Assembly: GCA_022497155.1 (NCBI GenBank)
Contig: MU385725.1
Location: 1-64,000 of the forward strand
DNA: 64,000 nucleotides
From: Whalleya microplaca
Taxonomy: Eukaryota; Ascomycota; Sordariomycetes; Xylariales; Xylariaceae
Reading direction: 5' to 3'
The notes below the pieces were generated by a model. It had not been told where the DNA came from, did not search any database, and saw nothing but the letters and a program-made list of their open reading frames with translations. The position numbers and the translations under genes are program-made. Shown here one piece after another: positions 22,045 to 32,890 of this stretch. Position 1 is the first letter of the stretch. Every line of letters begins with the position of its first letter.

Positions 22045-22366
22045 TACGATATTTGCGCGTGTATGGTCTATATTACAAGCCTACCAGCCTATTATGTCTG
22101 TCAAGTTCAAGTTGAAGAGGGTGCCTTCTGCAATGGCGTTATATAGGATGATGATATACCTATTGTTGTCCTTCCTATTGAAGTGCTTAGTACTAATGAG
22201 AGATTTACGATATTTGCGCGTGTATACGGTCTATATCACAAGCCTACCAGCCTATTGTTTCTGCCAAGTTCAAGTTCAAGGGGATTTCTTCATTGACGTT
22301 ATACAAGATAACAATATGCCTATCCTCGTCCTTCCCAATCCCATGATGTGCGTAATATTACCATTT
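22045..22366. repeat. tandem duplication of about 161 bp
   Basis: Two head-to-tail copies, 22045-22205 and 22206-about 22366. Both start TACGATATTTGCGCGTGTAT and share the order CAAGCCTACCAGCCTATT, GTTCAAGTT and GTCCTTCC. They are clearly similar in the first two thirds and fade toward the end. They lie in the intergenic space between the convergent VPS55 and GYP7 genes. No open frame is conserved between copies. Just upstream (21907-21935) is a GGCT/GGCTG simple repeat. Confidence 0.8.
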
Positions 22367-22577
22367 AATCATAATATAACGCCCATAATCTATCCCTCTT
22401 TAAGTACCTACCTATAAAACAAACCCGTTCCATATCTGATGCATCCATCGTGGTTCCATCCCCATTGCCTTCCATCCCGATAAGTAAAAATACACTTAAG
22501 ATTCCCTTCGACTTTTATTTCCACGTAGGTCCCAATTAAATACCACCAGTCAGAGCAGAGCAGAGTAGACTATCAAT

Positions 22578-25330
22578 CTACCTCCTCGCATCGGCAGCGA
22601 TCCCATCCCCTTTCTTGTGAACGGGCTTCTTGGGAAGCACCTCCACCTCCCTACTCAGCAACTTGCGGAGCTCGGGACTGATCGTCTTCCTCTGCTGCTC
22701 CTCGGGCGCTTTCCCGTTATCTCTTTGCTGTTGTCGTTGGGATGACGGACCAGGGGAGGTAGGAGGAGGCGAGGGAGTCGACGAGGACGAGGACGAGGAC
22801 AGAAGATTGCGGACCCTCGGCGCCGGGAAATTCTGCTTCTTGTCCACGGCCTCGACGAGGCGGTGGAAGCGGCGGAACAGCGCTTCGGCCTTGATCAGTG
22901 TTGAATCCAGGTCGATCGTGTTTGAGAGCTCGTTAACTAATAACTAGTTAGCAACACACATCACACCAGGGTCTAGATAATTGCGTGGAAGTGGAAAGGG
23001 CTCACCATATTTCAGCACTTCGTCGAAGTGCTGCAGATGCTTCATGATCACATCGCGATGCTTCTCCAGGATCGCGAGCGCAACGAACAGGTGGAAGCTG
23101 CTGGTCAGGTAGTCCGTCCAGAGCACCTCCCACAGGTGCAGGACGTCCATCCACTTGAACTCGCGCTTGTACCAGACCAGCAGCATGCGGAAGAAAAAGA
23201 AGAAGTTGGTGCTGTCGGCGGATTGCAGGTGAGTGTACAGCTTCGGGTCCATGAACTGGACCAGGTGGTCGAGCGTGAGTAGTTGGTTTCGCATGCCGGA
23301 CTGGTCTCGCAGGAAATTCCGCTCCATGCGTTCCATGAAGTGTTGGAACCCCCAGAAGGCAATCGCGTCGTCCTGCATGACAGCGTATATCGGTGCGAGC
23401 AAGTCGGACATTCCCTGCACGTAACCAAGATCCCTGTTGTACTCATTGTAAGTGAGCAGCATATCCTTCATCTGCTCCATATGGACATTGGTGCCGACGG
23501 AAGCAAAGGGGGATTCGGGATCGGGGTGAGGTAGATCTTCCCCTGCGAAGATGGGAACTGTACGGTCAGTTCGATGTACATCCTTTTCTGCATTCCGATG
23601 TCAGTATATATAACCGACATGAATATACATATCGAAGCTTACCGATCCTGGCTCGCTGTTCCCTCCACCATTCGCCTTCGTCTCCTTCACCGCCGAGGTC
23701 AATAAGTCTTTCCCACCAAGAGGCCTTCAGCTTCACGTATTCATCTCTGAGAGATGCGACCTGGGCTCTCCGCTCCTCAGACGTGCTGTACCAATCATAC
23801 ACACCGAGTAAGAAAAGCCACGCCTCCTTGCGGAGTCCTTCTTCCGGGTCGATACCGCCATGGAAGATGCGCTCCTTGACCTCATCGATCGTTATCGCCA
23901 AACGCCCAGTTCGCGGGTCGAAGAAAGTGTTCCATTCTTTCAGAGTCACCGGCCTCCTTCGTTCCTCGAGGGACATCGAGCTCGTTTCCAGCAGTTCGAA
24001 TTCGCCAACGTCGGTGTCCTCCAATTCCAATACATCGCGAGCAGTCCATATCCGCTGGTTCCGGTCCCGCTCGCTCTGCTCGGCGATGCCCATGGCCCAT
24101 CTGGCGAGGTATATCCTCGCGCTGTCGAACTCATCTTGTAAGGTCTGCACTTCGGGGTTTCTCATTAGCCTCCGCACTTTAGGCGGTATTTTCGGGTTGT
24201 CTAGGATATCCTGTGCTGTCCGCCGCGTGAACGTCGTGACCTTGCTGAATTTCTCCATTAGATTCCATCCGCTCTCCTTTACTGCAACGCCGGGAGTTAG
24301 TGCTATACTCGTTCTAGGTAGTTATAGAGAAATTCTTGGGAGTCCTAAGACCCGTCTCGGAACGTGTGGACTCTAAATACTTACCGAACTTCATCAACGG
24401 ATCCATCCCCCCATCATTCTGACTACTCGACGCAGCAGCCGAAGCCCCAGCAGCCCTCCGCGCAGCAATCCCCTGCGCGCTATCGTGCCTCCCGATCTGC
24501 GAGGGCGTACTCGAAGTAACCCTGCCCCCAAAAGCCTCACTATCCTCCCTCGTCGGCTCCACCAGATAAATATTCGGCTCGGCCTCGCTGCGCTCGACGC
24601 GGATATACCGGCGCAGCCAGCGGAGGACCTCGTCTCCGCCCCAGAACATCTGGCCCCGCTCGCCGAAGGGATCAAAGGAATCCCTCGCGCGCCGCTTCTT
24701 CTGCAGGATCGTGGACTGGCACTCGGAGTCGTGGAAGAAGAGCGCGGGGAAGCTGTCCCCGGCCCGCGTGTTCACCACCACCGACCCGAACCACCAGCCC
24801 AGGCTCGGCGGGCGCACGAGGAGCGAGTAGATCGCGGATACCGGGATCGCGAACGCGTAGTGCCCGATCGAGCCCCGGTGCGTCGTCACCGTCGGCGGCG
24901 GGGGGACGAGGAAGCTCTGCTTCGGGGGGGACTCGCCGTCCGTCAGGTCCACTTTGACATAAATACTCGCGGCGTCGCCGAGGGAGGACTCGGGCAGCCA
25001 GGCCAGCAGGAGGTCGGAGGACGCGGGCGAGGCGGAGGACGAGGAGGTCGGTCGTTCGCTGTCACGGTCGCCATGGCCGGGGTCGTGGTTATGGTGCCCG
25101 CCCTTCTGCTGCAGCAGGGCGACGAAGCCGGGGATGTTGTCCTTGGCGGAGGGCGTCGGGTGGATGTAGACCTTGCTCTTGGAGTAGAGCAGCTTGACGC
25201 CACGCCCGGAGTCGACGTGGGTGACGGTGTCGTACTCGCCCTCCTCGTCGTCGCTCATGGCGTAGAAGCTGCCGGCGGGCGAGGCAGGTCGTCGTTGTTC
25301 TTCTGGTGGTGGGGGGTCTTCTGATGTCAT
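22578..25330 (-). CDS. GYP7: Rab GTPase-activating protein, TBC domain, Gyp7 type
   Basis: Inactivates the vacuolar Rab Ypt7 and so limits vacuole and endosome fusion. Four exons (25330-24385, 24281-23643, 23587-23006, 22936-22578), all phase-consistent, give 841 residues. The N-terminal region (GVKLLYSKSKVYIHPTPSAK and VNTRAGDSFPALFFHDSEC) is the lipid-binding-like half typical of Gyp7/TBC1D15. The TBC domain carries both catalytic fingers: KDVHRTDRTVP (arginine finger, about residue 530) and LGYVQGMSDLLAPIY (glutamine finger, about 580), followed by FFFFFRMLLVWYKREF and HLWEVLWTDY. The C-terminal tail is Ser/Pro/Gln-rich. An in-frame upstream ATG (25423) would add 31 residues; 25330 is preferred. 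Lies in a trafficking neighbourhood with VPS55 and MSO1. Confidence 0.93.
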
Positions 25331-26582
25331 TGCGGGGGGGGGTTGCGATATGAGCCTGACGAATGCTTCTTCTCGATTGCTGTTGACCCGAGAGAATGTC
25401 GTGAGGATGATAGGGGAGTTCAAATCGAGGCTCCCGGCCCGCGAATCGCTGTGTGTGTTTTTTTTGTCACTATTCGGTTTGGTTGGAGTGCGGAAATGTG
25501 AGTGTAATAAGTTTCGTTCTCGATTGGCAGGTTCGGTTCGTATGGCGTGGTTGACGTATGGCTGGTATGTAAGTGGCAGTGGCAGTGGCAGTGGCAGCCC
25601 GTTGTGGCCCGTGGGGTGCCCGTGTCTCAGAAGGGCTAAACACGGCCTGCTAGCCTGCCACTAACAATGTCATCTGCACGCCGTAAAGCACGCAGGTGTG
25701 ACGACCCACGTAAACCACGTTCGTCATCCTCGCAACCCTCGTTCAATGTAGTTAGATATCTATGCAGGCCGGGCTGGCTGGTAGGCAGTAGGAGACATTA
25801 CCGGCAAACATGCAGACACTGGGCAGAGCAAATCAGACAGGGAACGCGCGTTGAGCGGCGCATTATTGGTACAGGCAGCAGTATTATTATATCTATCCTC
25901 GCACTACGACAGGAGGAGTACAGTACAGTAGGTACGTATGTGGGAAGTCCACCCACATGGAATGAATCGTGGACTTCGAGATCTAATGCAACACTTCTTC
26001 TTCATCAACGAGCTTCAATGGCTCCTCTCCTCTCCTCTCCTCTGTCCCCAATATCCTGACTCCATACCCAATAAACCAACCGCCCGTACAGATCTGCCAA
26101 CTCTTGCCTTTTTGTTTTTGTTTTTCCCCGTTCTGTAATCGTTTGTTGTTGACGACTGAGCTATGTATGTATGTATGTATGTATGTATGTATGTATGTAT
26201 GTATGTATGGCGTTTGGTTGGTCTGCATACGTGGCGGCGGTGTCCACGGATCTTCTTCTCTATGTATGTGTGAAATGAACAAGCCCGATCCCGATACCTT
26301 ATGAAGTCTCAGTCTTCTCTCCTGTACTTCAAAACGCCAGAGGGGGGGAAAACTGTGCTCTATAACCGCCGCAGTCCCCCGTCCCAAAATGGGGATGTAC
26401 ATATAGTGTAACCTTTATCTTCGCCGTGATGATGAATGACTCCAGACTCCCCAAGTCCGAGAACACGGTGTGTGCTAGCCAAGTCGAGTTCTCCTCCCCT
26501 TGTGACTGATTCGCGTGAAATGGATCGATATATCGTCCCGACACTCACTCACTCACTCACCATGCCAGACAGACAGAACCCT
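25331..26582. other. intergenic GYP7 / MSO1, with simple repeats
   Basis: 1.25 kb holding the GYP7 promoter and the 3' UTR of MSO1 (both leftward). Contains GGCAGT repeats (25571-25593), the TATG microsatellite at 26162-26209 and short CTCA repeats at 26546-26560. No gene is supported; the several short frames here are repeat translations. Confidence 0.6.
26162..26209 (+). repeat. (TATG)12 microsatellite
   Basis: Twelve perfect tandem TATG units, 48 bp, in non-coding DNA between MSO1 and GYP7. Good candidate for length polymorphism between strains. Confidence 0.97.
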
Positions 26583-27389
26583 TCATCGCATCCGCGGCCC
26601 ACTAGGCAAGCCACCCGGCCGTCTCCCTCCCACAGGCGGCCTATCGCTTCCCCCACGGCCCCCAGGAGCCCCATCGTACATGCCCCCCGGCGCGAACCGG
26701 TCCTCGTAGTCTCCCGAGCCACCACCGCCGTAACTGTTATTCCCCCGCGAGCCGCCCCCAGGCGGCGGGTTGAACGGCCCCGCATTCGACGTCGGACTCG
26801 CGGTCCGCGAGCCCCCAAACAGTCGCTGCTTGAGGCGATCCTGCGCGGAGCCTCCACCCCCAGCGGCCCCTGCCGCAGGCGAAGGACCGCTATAGCTCCC
26901 CGCGGTCTGGTAACTCCCCGCCCTCTGGCTGGGTAGCGGGCGGGCCTGGACGTCCGCGGCCATGGGATCGGAGTTTCGAAACGGACTGTTATTCTTCAGA
27001 TCGCCGGCACTCCCGCGCAGGGGCGGAGGCGCGCCGCGTCCGCGACGCAGGCTCTGGGCGTCCTGGGGCTGGGCTCCGGGGCCGTTGTTATCCCAGAGGG
27101 AGGCGAGGCCGCCCTGGGGCGCGGGCGACTGCGTCATGCCGCCGTAGCGCGAGCCGACGGCGGCCGACGGCTGCGAGTAGACGACGGCGACGGGGGCGGG
27201 GGCCTTGGGGTCCGGGGGCAGCCAGGCCGGGAACGGACGCCCCTTCTCCGCGTAGTAGGACCGCAGCACGCGGCACACGTGCGTGTCGTCCTCGGTGTCG
27301 CCGTCGGCCTCGCCGCTGAGGAAGGTGCGCTGCAGGTTCGAGATCTTCGACGTCGTCGCGCCGACTATGCTGCTGTACCAGGCCGACAT
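26583..27389 (-). CDS. MSO1: Mso1-like Sec1-binding protein
   Basis: Single exon, 268 residues. The N-terminus MSAWYSSIVGATTSKISNLQ, followed by LSGEADGDTEDDTHVCRVLR and YYAEKGRPFPAWLPPDPKAP, is the Mso1 Sec1-binding domain as seen in filamentous fungi. Mso1 binds the SM protein Sec1 at sites of exocytosis and assists SNARE assembly at the plasma membrane. The remaining two thirds are disordered, rich in Gly, Pro, Ser and Arg, as in relatives. The N-terminal Sec1-binding half is the reason for the call; the tail carries no family information. Confidence 0.88.
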   Translation of the reverse strand: MSAWYSSIVGATTSKISNLQRTFLSGEADGDTEDDTHVCRVLRSYYAEKGRPFPAWLPPDPKAPAPVAVVYSQPSAAVGSRYGGMTQSPAPQGGLASLWDNNGPGAQPQDAQSLRRGRGAPPPLRGSAGDLKNNSPFRNSDPMAADVQARPLPSQRAGSYQTAGSYSGPSPAAGAAGGGGSAQDRLKQRLFGGSRTASPTSNAGPFNPPPGGGSRGNNSYGGGGSGDYEDRFAPGGMYDGAPGGRGGSDRPPVGGRRPGGLPSGPRMR

Positions 27390-28220
27390 GACTGATGCTG
27401 GCTGGCGGGCGGGCGGGCGAGCTGGGTTTGTAGGCTTGTGGTCCCCGAGAGAGATGGGATGGTAAAGAGCGGTGTTGGTTTGGTGAGGGGGTAGGAGGTA
27501 GCTAGGTAAGGTGGTTCGCGGCTAGATGCGTCGGAGATTTCCAGTCGGACTTGTGCAAGATGAGGTTCGTAAGGTTTCTTTGACGAGGGGAGGGAGGAAT
27601 GTTGGGGGGAGTGATTCCTCGGGAGCAACTGGTGCCTCAAGCACGAATTTATTAGGAATTAATAGAGAGAATGTTTCGTGCGTGCAAGGCAATTAGGCAA
27701 GTAGGTAGGCTGGCTGGCAGGTAGACAGGTAGGTCGTTTTGCGCATAGAGGGAAGAAGAATCGTCGGTTTCAGATTGGCTGGTTGTGATTGAAATTGATG
27801 AATCTGAATCAAATGCCGGTGGGTATTGAGTACCGATCAAGTACTGCAGGGTGGCCCATACGGCACCTGCGCACCTAATAAATAGCGGCGTGCCCCGCCT
27901 GCAGAATCAGGGGTTCCCAACATATCACAGCAATTGTACAGTTCTGTACAGCTCTATAAGGAGCACAACTCTGTAATACATGTGACTATGCATACTTCAA
28001 TATGTGTATGAGTAAGTAGATTAGACCAAATATTTGCTACTTACATATACTCAATCACCAAAGTCTCTGTGAATCACAAAGTAGATATTAGCATAACACC
28101 TCAGTTTTGTGTTCCATGTTCACGAAGTAGGTACCTCAGGTACTAGAAAGGGTATCAATATTATATAACGGCAATGAGTGACGCCAGATCCATACATTGC
28201 TTCCCAACGCCATAATAAGT
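27390..28220. promoter_or_regulatory. MSO1 promoter and MAK16 3' flank
   Basis: 830 bp between the MAK16 stop (28221) and the MSO1 start (27389), both leftward. Contains GGCGGGCGGGCG just before MSO1 and AGGTAGGTAGGC-like simple sequence near 27690-27740. No gene is seen. Confidence 0.5.
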
Positions 28221-29438
28221 CTAAAATGCGAGCTCCGCCTTTTGGTGCTCGAACTCGTGTTCCTCTTCGATCTCCCTTCCGCGCCGAGCCACCTTCTTTG
28301 GTTTGGAACGGATGACCCGTGCTCGCTTTCGCTTGTCACCTGCAGCAAGCTGCTTTTTAGTTGACGCAGCGTCGCTCTCCTCGCTTTCTGACTCAGCTTC
28401 TTTGTCTGATTCATCGCTGCCCAGCCAATCCTCGATGTCGCCCAAGTCATCCTCGCTTTCGTCGAAATCACTGAGGTACTCGACCGCACCATCGACTTCC
28501 TCTTCCTCTTCCTGCTCATACTCGGCCTCTTCTTCGTCTTCTTCTTCGTCCTCGATCCCGTTGTCCATATCCTTATCCCTGGTGCCTTCACCCTCGCGTT
28601 CCATGGCATTGAGGACCTTCTTCCAGATAGTCTCGCTGACGTTGAGCGGTTGATCGCCATATGCGCCTTCGCGCAATCTTTGCAACAACTCGCGCTCAAT
28701 CGTCCGCTCCAGCTTCGCTGCCGCTTCCGCCTTGCGTTCTCGGGTCTCTTCTCGCCGCCGGATCTTTGGCGCTAGCTTAGGTACCAGCCTCTCGCCGAGG
28801 CGAGCCTCTTCTTTCGCCAGCCTTCTCATTCTTATTGCCACTTGCGTAAGTCTGGTAACACGCTGTTTCGCCTTGTGCATTAAGAATTTAGGCCAATACA
28901 TAAGCTGTTCGTCGATTTGCTTAAGAGCGGTGGCATAGTTCTGTGACAATTTTATGCGCTGCCATAGCTTGGCTGGTTGATGTGCACGCTCCTATGCCGG
29001 ATTAACCACTGTTCTCAAGTAAAGTATAGATGGTAACTAACGATAGTCTTCATATACAAGTAGAGGGTACCCTTCGTTGGGTGTGCTCTGACAGTCGCAT
29101 AGCGGCTGTTTGCGAGAGGGCAAGACTGCCTGTTGCAGAGGCCGGTCACATTGTATCTACAGAGCCGATAAGCATATCGTCATTGAATCCCAATATCGAT
29201 ACATAGAGATGTATCTCGACGCTGTCCTCAAAACAGAAAGAAGCGATCGTGATCAAGGGGTGGGGAATAAGAGTCTCTTACTCGTTTCGACAGAAGTTCT
29301 TTTCCTTCGTAGTTCTGGATAGAAGTCAGTATTAGGTAGGGATCAATGACAAGAGGGTATATTCAATCAAACTTACTTTAATTTAAAACTACAGAACTGC
29401 TTGTCGATGACCTGCCAGATGATCTCGTCGGACGCCAT
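28221..29438 (-). CDS. MAK16: ribosome-biogenesis factor Mak16
   Basis: Nucleolar protein needed for 60S subunit maturation (with Rpf1). Four exons, 29438-29377, 29314-29282, 29156-29042 and 28991-28221, join in phase to 326 residues. The start is [20 protein letters not shown], then [20 protein letters not shown] and [14 protein letters not shown], where the cysteines ([16 protein letters not shown]) form the metal-binding N-terminal module. [20 protein letters not shown] follows, then [20 protein letters not shown]. The C-terminus is a long acidic coiled region ([16 protein letters not shown]) with basic clusters, typical of the family. The 33-nt second exon is recoverable only by matching the family. 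Divergent from MSS1 (414 bp between starts). Confidence 0.95.
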
Positions 29439-29852
29439 TTTGCTTAGGGATAGAGGGCGAAGATGTCTGTCGCAAATGCATAGGTCGATAATTGGGTGGA
29501 GGGGCTTGCGAAGAACCAGTTGACCGACCTCCAAGTTACTAAACTTTTTTTTTCGAAAAATTCTGCCACTTTATCGGGGCAAGGTTTCCGGGGCAGCTGG
29601 GCGGTCAAAGGCGGTCTGCCACTGCAATTGCCTGCTACCCTTGATGGACCAATGAGATTAGGCCTAATACTATTGCATTTCACTTTTTCAACCCAAATTG
29701 ACTCTTGAGCTATACAGCCAAGAGGTTGAAAGAGGTTGTGAGTGAATTTGACAATGTACTTCACATTTAATGTCTCAAATGCCTTCTCAATATATTCTTT
29801 CATTTCGTGTCATTAGTTCAGTCATCCCGGTGGCTAGAAGAAACTCCGGCTC
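29439..29852. promoter_or_regulatory. divergent promoter, MAK16 / MSS1
   Basis: 414 bp shared by two divergent genes. TTTTTTTTTCGAAAAATTC at 29545-29563 contains GAAAAATT, resembling the ribosomal-RNA-processing element (GAAAAATTT) found upstream of ribosome-biogenesis genes; it lies about 115 bp before the MAK16 ATG. A 119-codon leftward frame at 29444-29803 overlaps this promoter and is not called. Confidence 0.45.
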
Positions 29853-31872
29853 ATGTATCGCGCCGCTATCAGGCGCGTGTTCACTTACTCCCTGCCCCTG
29901 AATACTACAATATTCAAGACAGTGCGCCCATATGGCTTATCATATACGCTTTCGAGACAATCACTCAAGTGTCAATTCCATCAGTCTTCAAACCGTATAA
30001 AATATGTCCATGATAAGACTCTTATCCAGCCGCCTAGTGACACCATCTATGCGCTGTCCTCGGCAGAGGGTAAGGCCGGCATAGCGGTAATTCGCATATC
30101 CGGACCTTCATGCATACATGTAAGGTTGCCTCGTATTTCAGCACCTCAGTCACCCATATTCTCAGCTCCAGTCAGTCAGTCACGAACTAACAGCAACGTA
30201 TCGAGGTAGGTCTATGAAGGACTCTGTCCAACAAAGCCACCACCTAAGCCTCGCTACGCCACCGTAAGGACACTATGTCATCCTCATCAGCCCGAGTCGG
30301 GCCGAGCACCAGCACCACCAGAGGTCCTGGATTCAGCCGCGCTGGTCCTGTATTTCCCAGCGCCCAAGACGGTCACCGGGGACGACGTATTGGAGCTGCA
30401 CGTCCACGGCGGGAGCGCCACCGTGAAGGCTGTCCTGGCAGCCATCCCCCAATGCGCCAGCACCACCAGCACCACCACCACCACCACCAGCGTCAGCAGC
30501 CAAAGCAAAGGCGGGCGCATCCGCTACGCTGAGCCCGGCGAGTTCACCAAGCGTGCCTTCCTCAACGACCGCCTGGACCTGTCGCAGGTGGAGGCCCTGG
30601 GCGCGATCCTGGCCGCCGAGACCGAGCAGCAGCGGCGCGCGGCCGTGCGGGGCTCCTCGGGCGCCCTGGGCCGCACGTACGAGGGCTGGCGCGGCGCGCT
30701 GCTGCGCGCGCGCGCCGAGCTCGAGGCCCTGATCGACTTCGCCGAGGACCAGCACTTCGACGACTCCCCCGGCGCGCTCGTGGGCGGCGTGACGGCGCGC
30801 GTGCGCGAGATCCTGCGGGGCATAGGGGCCCACGAGCGCGCGGGCGAGCGCGCCGAGCTGCTGCGCGCCGGCGTCCAGATCGCGCTCGTGGGGCCGCCGA
30901 ACGCGGGTAAGTCCTCGCTCATGAACCTGGTCGTGGGCAGGGAGGCGTCGATTGTCTCGGGCGAGTCCGGGACTACGCGGGATATCGTCGAGGCGAACCT
31001 CGATATGCGGGGTTACCTGTGTACCTTTGCTGACACGGCGGGCTTCCGAACTGCCGCTGAACCACCACCACCGCTAGGCAACAGCAGCAGCACGGACCGC
31101 CATGTGTCAGAGGAGGAGGTGGTGCAGCAGAAGATAGGGGCGGTCGAGATGGAGGGGATCCGTAGGGCGCGCGCGAGGGCTGCGCAGTCTGATGTCATCA
31201 TCGTGCTGGCGTCCGTGGAGCCACTTGTCTCAGGAGGCGGCTATCAGATCTGCTACGACCTGGAGACGTTGGCGCTCGCGGCGAGGTGCCAGGAGCGCCT
31301 CGTGGTGGTCAACAAACGAGACGCGGTCTCGGAGGGGGAGATGCGCCGGCTCCTTCGTAAATTCACCGATGAGGTGCTCGGTAAGGTCGAGGGGCTGGAG
31401 GATGTACAGCCGATACTTATCTCCTGCAAAGAAGCTCAGGATCAAGGTTCTGACCAGATGGATCCTGGCGGCGTCAGATTGGTGGCGGACCGATTGGTCT
31501 CGTCGTTCGCGGCCATGACATCGCTTCCTACAGCTCTTCAGGATCTCCATGGTGTCACTGAGCGCCAGAGGCAGCTTCTCGTGCAATGCCGAGGGCATCT
31601 CGAAGATTACATCGAGACCGTAGGATCTGTCGAACCTGAAGAAAACGATGGTGCCTACGATGAAGCTCAATCCTCTGACCTGGATGTCACAATGGCAGCC
31701 GAACACCTCAGATATGCCGCGAACTGCCTGGGACGTATCACCGGTCGGGGGGAAGCTGGCGATGTCGAGGAAATCCTGGGCGTTATTTTTGAGAAGTAAG
31801 TGTGCATGCAAATGTGGCCTTTATTTGCTGCTATATAGCTAATTGTAAAACAGATTTTGCGTAGGGAAATAG
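29853..31872 (+). CDS. MSS1: mitochondrial tRNA modification GTPase (MnmE/TrmE family)
   Basis: Homologue of yeast Mss1 and human GTPBP3; with Mto1 it makes the aminomethyl-type modification of wobble uridines in mitochondrial tRNAs. Exons: 29853-30119, 30210-31795, 31854-31872; joined 623 residues. The N-terminus is basic and Ser/Arg-rich, fitting a mitochondrial presequence, then DTIYALSSAEGKAGIAVIRI begins the MnmE N-domain. YAEPGEFTKRAFLNDRLDLS is the folate-binding region. G-domain motifs: GPPNAGKSSL (G1), ESGTTRD (G2), DTAGF (G3), NKRD (G4). The last exon is only 19 nt and codes for the invariant C-terminus FCVGK with the catalytic cysteine; without it the protein would end FEK. Thr-rich repeat TSTTTTTTS (about 30466-30495) is an odd insertion. 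Confidence 0.95.
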
Positions 31873-32374
31873 AGAAGGGGAAAGCTAGTCTTGAACAGTA
31901 AGGAGATGCGATACAATAAAAAAAACGATAATCCTGTGCTCCTTCCAATGCCATCAAATGATTCGTCCCGCCATTAGGTTTGTTGCCAAACAGTAGTGTA
32001 TGCTCCAAACCAATATGCTCCGTCCCATCGTTCAAACGTCTAATCCCAATCCCAATGCAAATGCATGCTAATGGTCTCGTGTGAGTCGCATGTCTAATCT
32101 ATGTCTAATGTTAGGTATCCCTGGTAAATCGTACAGTCCCAATCGTACAATCCCGTATCGTACAAATCCCATATCGTACAGCAGTGAAAATGCTGATGCT
32201 GAATAATGCTCCGGCGCCTGTGCAATGCAGACAAAGGAAATCGAAGCGAATGCAGTGGTACGCCATGCAGTGGTAGTGGTGGTAATACATTGGGCCATCC
32301 AGTAAAAAAATGATGCTTGGATGTGCCCGGCGAGGCGCGATTCCGGATCCCGACTCAATGCCGCGGCCGCCGGC
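31873..32374. other. 3' flanks of two convergent genes
   Basis: 502 bp between MSS1 and the repeat-protein gene. At 32120-32185 the octamer ATCGTACA recurs four times at about 15-20 bp spacing, in the presumed 3' UTR of the leftward gene. An overlapping 147-codon leftward frame (32511-32068) is a translation of that repeat region in the wrong frame. Confidence 0.5.
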
Positions 32375-32617
32375 TTAATTGTATCCACTGCGGCCGAAGT
32401 TGACATATAAGCTGTCGTCTTCGGAGTCACCGTCTTTGTTGTAACCACTCCGGCCAAAGTTCCGCTTGTCGTCTTCTGAATCGCCGTCTTTGTTGTAACC
32501 GCTTCGGCCAAAGTTAACGAGGCATCGCTTGTTGTCCTCTGAATCGCCGTCCTTGTTGTAGCCGCTCCGGCCCTGGTTGATCATCGGGGAGCTAGAAGAG
32601 AAAGACATGCCGGCCAT
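32375..32617 (-). CDS. small tandem-repeat protein, unknown function
   Basis: Single exon, 80 residues, not a family I recognise. After MAGMSFSSSSPMINQ come three full repeats of GRSGYNKDGDSED, separated by short linkers (NKRCLVNF, DKRNF, DSLYVNF), and a final GRSGYN at the C-terminus. Two linkers hold dibasic KR, the cleavage signal of Kex2-type proteases, but no signal peptide is visible. Repeats are also near-identical at DNA level. The upstream region looks like that of a highly expressed fungal gene: TATATAA motifs near 32735-32745 and 32872-32880, then a long CA/CAA-rich leader without ATG up to ACAATGG. Could be a stress or conidiation protein or a peptide precursor; none is shown. Confidence 0.65.
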   Translation of the reverse strand: MAGMSFSSSSPMINQGRSGYNKDGDSEDNKRCLVNFGRSGYNKDGDSEDDKRNFGRSGYNKDGDSEDDSLYVNFGRSGYN

Positions 32618-32890
32618 TGTAATGTCTGGTGATGTAAAGGAAGACTTGGGTTTGTGAAGAAACGTGAAGGTGGAAGTGCGATTAGATCAAGTGGTTGATG
32701 CTTGTGTAGGTTCTTGAAGGAGCTGGATCAGGAACTTATATAGTTGAGGTTGGTGTAGTTGGTGTAAGTGTAGTAGATGTGAGTCTTGATGATTGGTGTT
32801 ATTAGTGTTGTTGTTATTGTGTTGGTGTTTATGATGATGGAGAGCCTCAAAAGTCAGGGAGTTCCTCCCGCTTTATATAACCTGTGATTT
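32618..32890 (-). promoter_or_regulatory. promoter and leader of the repeat-protein gene
   Basis: Read leftward: TTATATAAAG at about 32880-32872 and CTATATAAG at about 32743-32735 are TATA candidates about 255 and 120 bp before the ATG (32617). The stretch between is A/C-rich (CAACACAATAACAACAACAC), as in leaders of strongly expressed fungal genes. No upstream ATG was seen in the last 120 nt. Confidence 0.5.

Noticed and set aside
24485..25324. 279-codon open frame antisense to GYP7 exon 1
   Set aside because: Low-complexity Gly/Val/Arg translation of the opposite strand of a real exon.
26162..26209. Array of TATG units as a possible CRISPR-like array
   Set aside because: Simple microsatellite with no spacers; the genome is eukaryotic.
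29444..29803. 119-codon leftward frame in the MAK16/MSS1 promoter
   Set aside because: Sits in a shared promoter, resembles no family, and both neighbours have firm starts.
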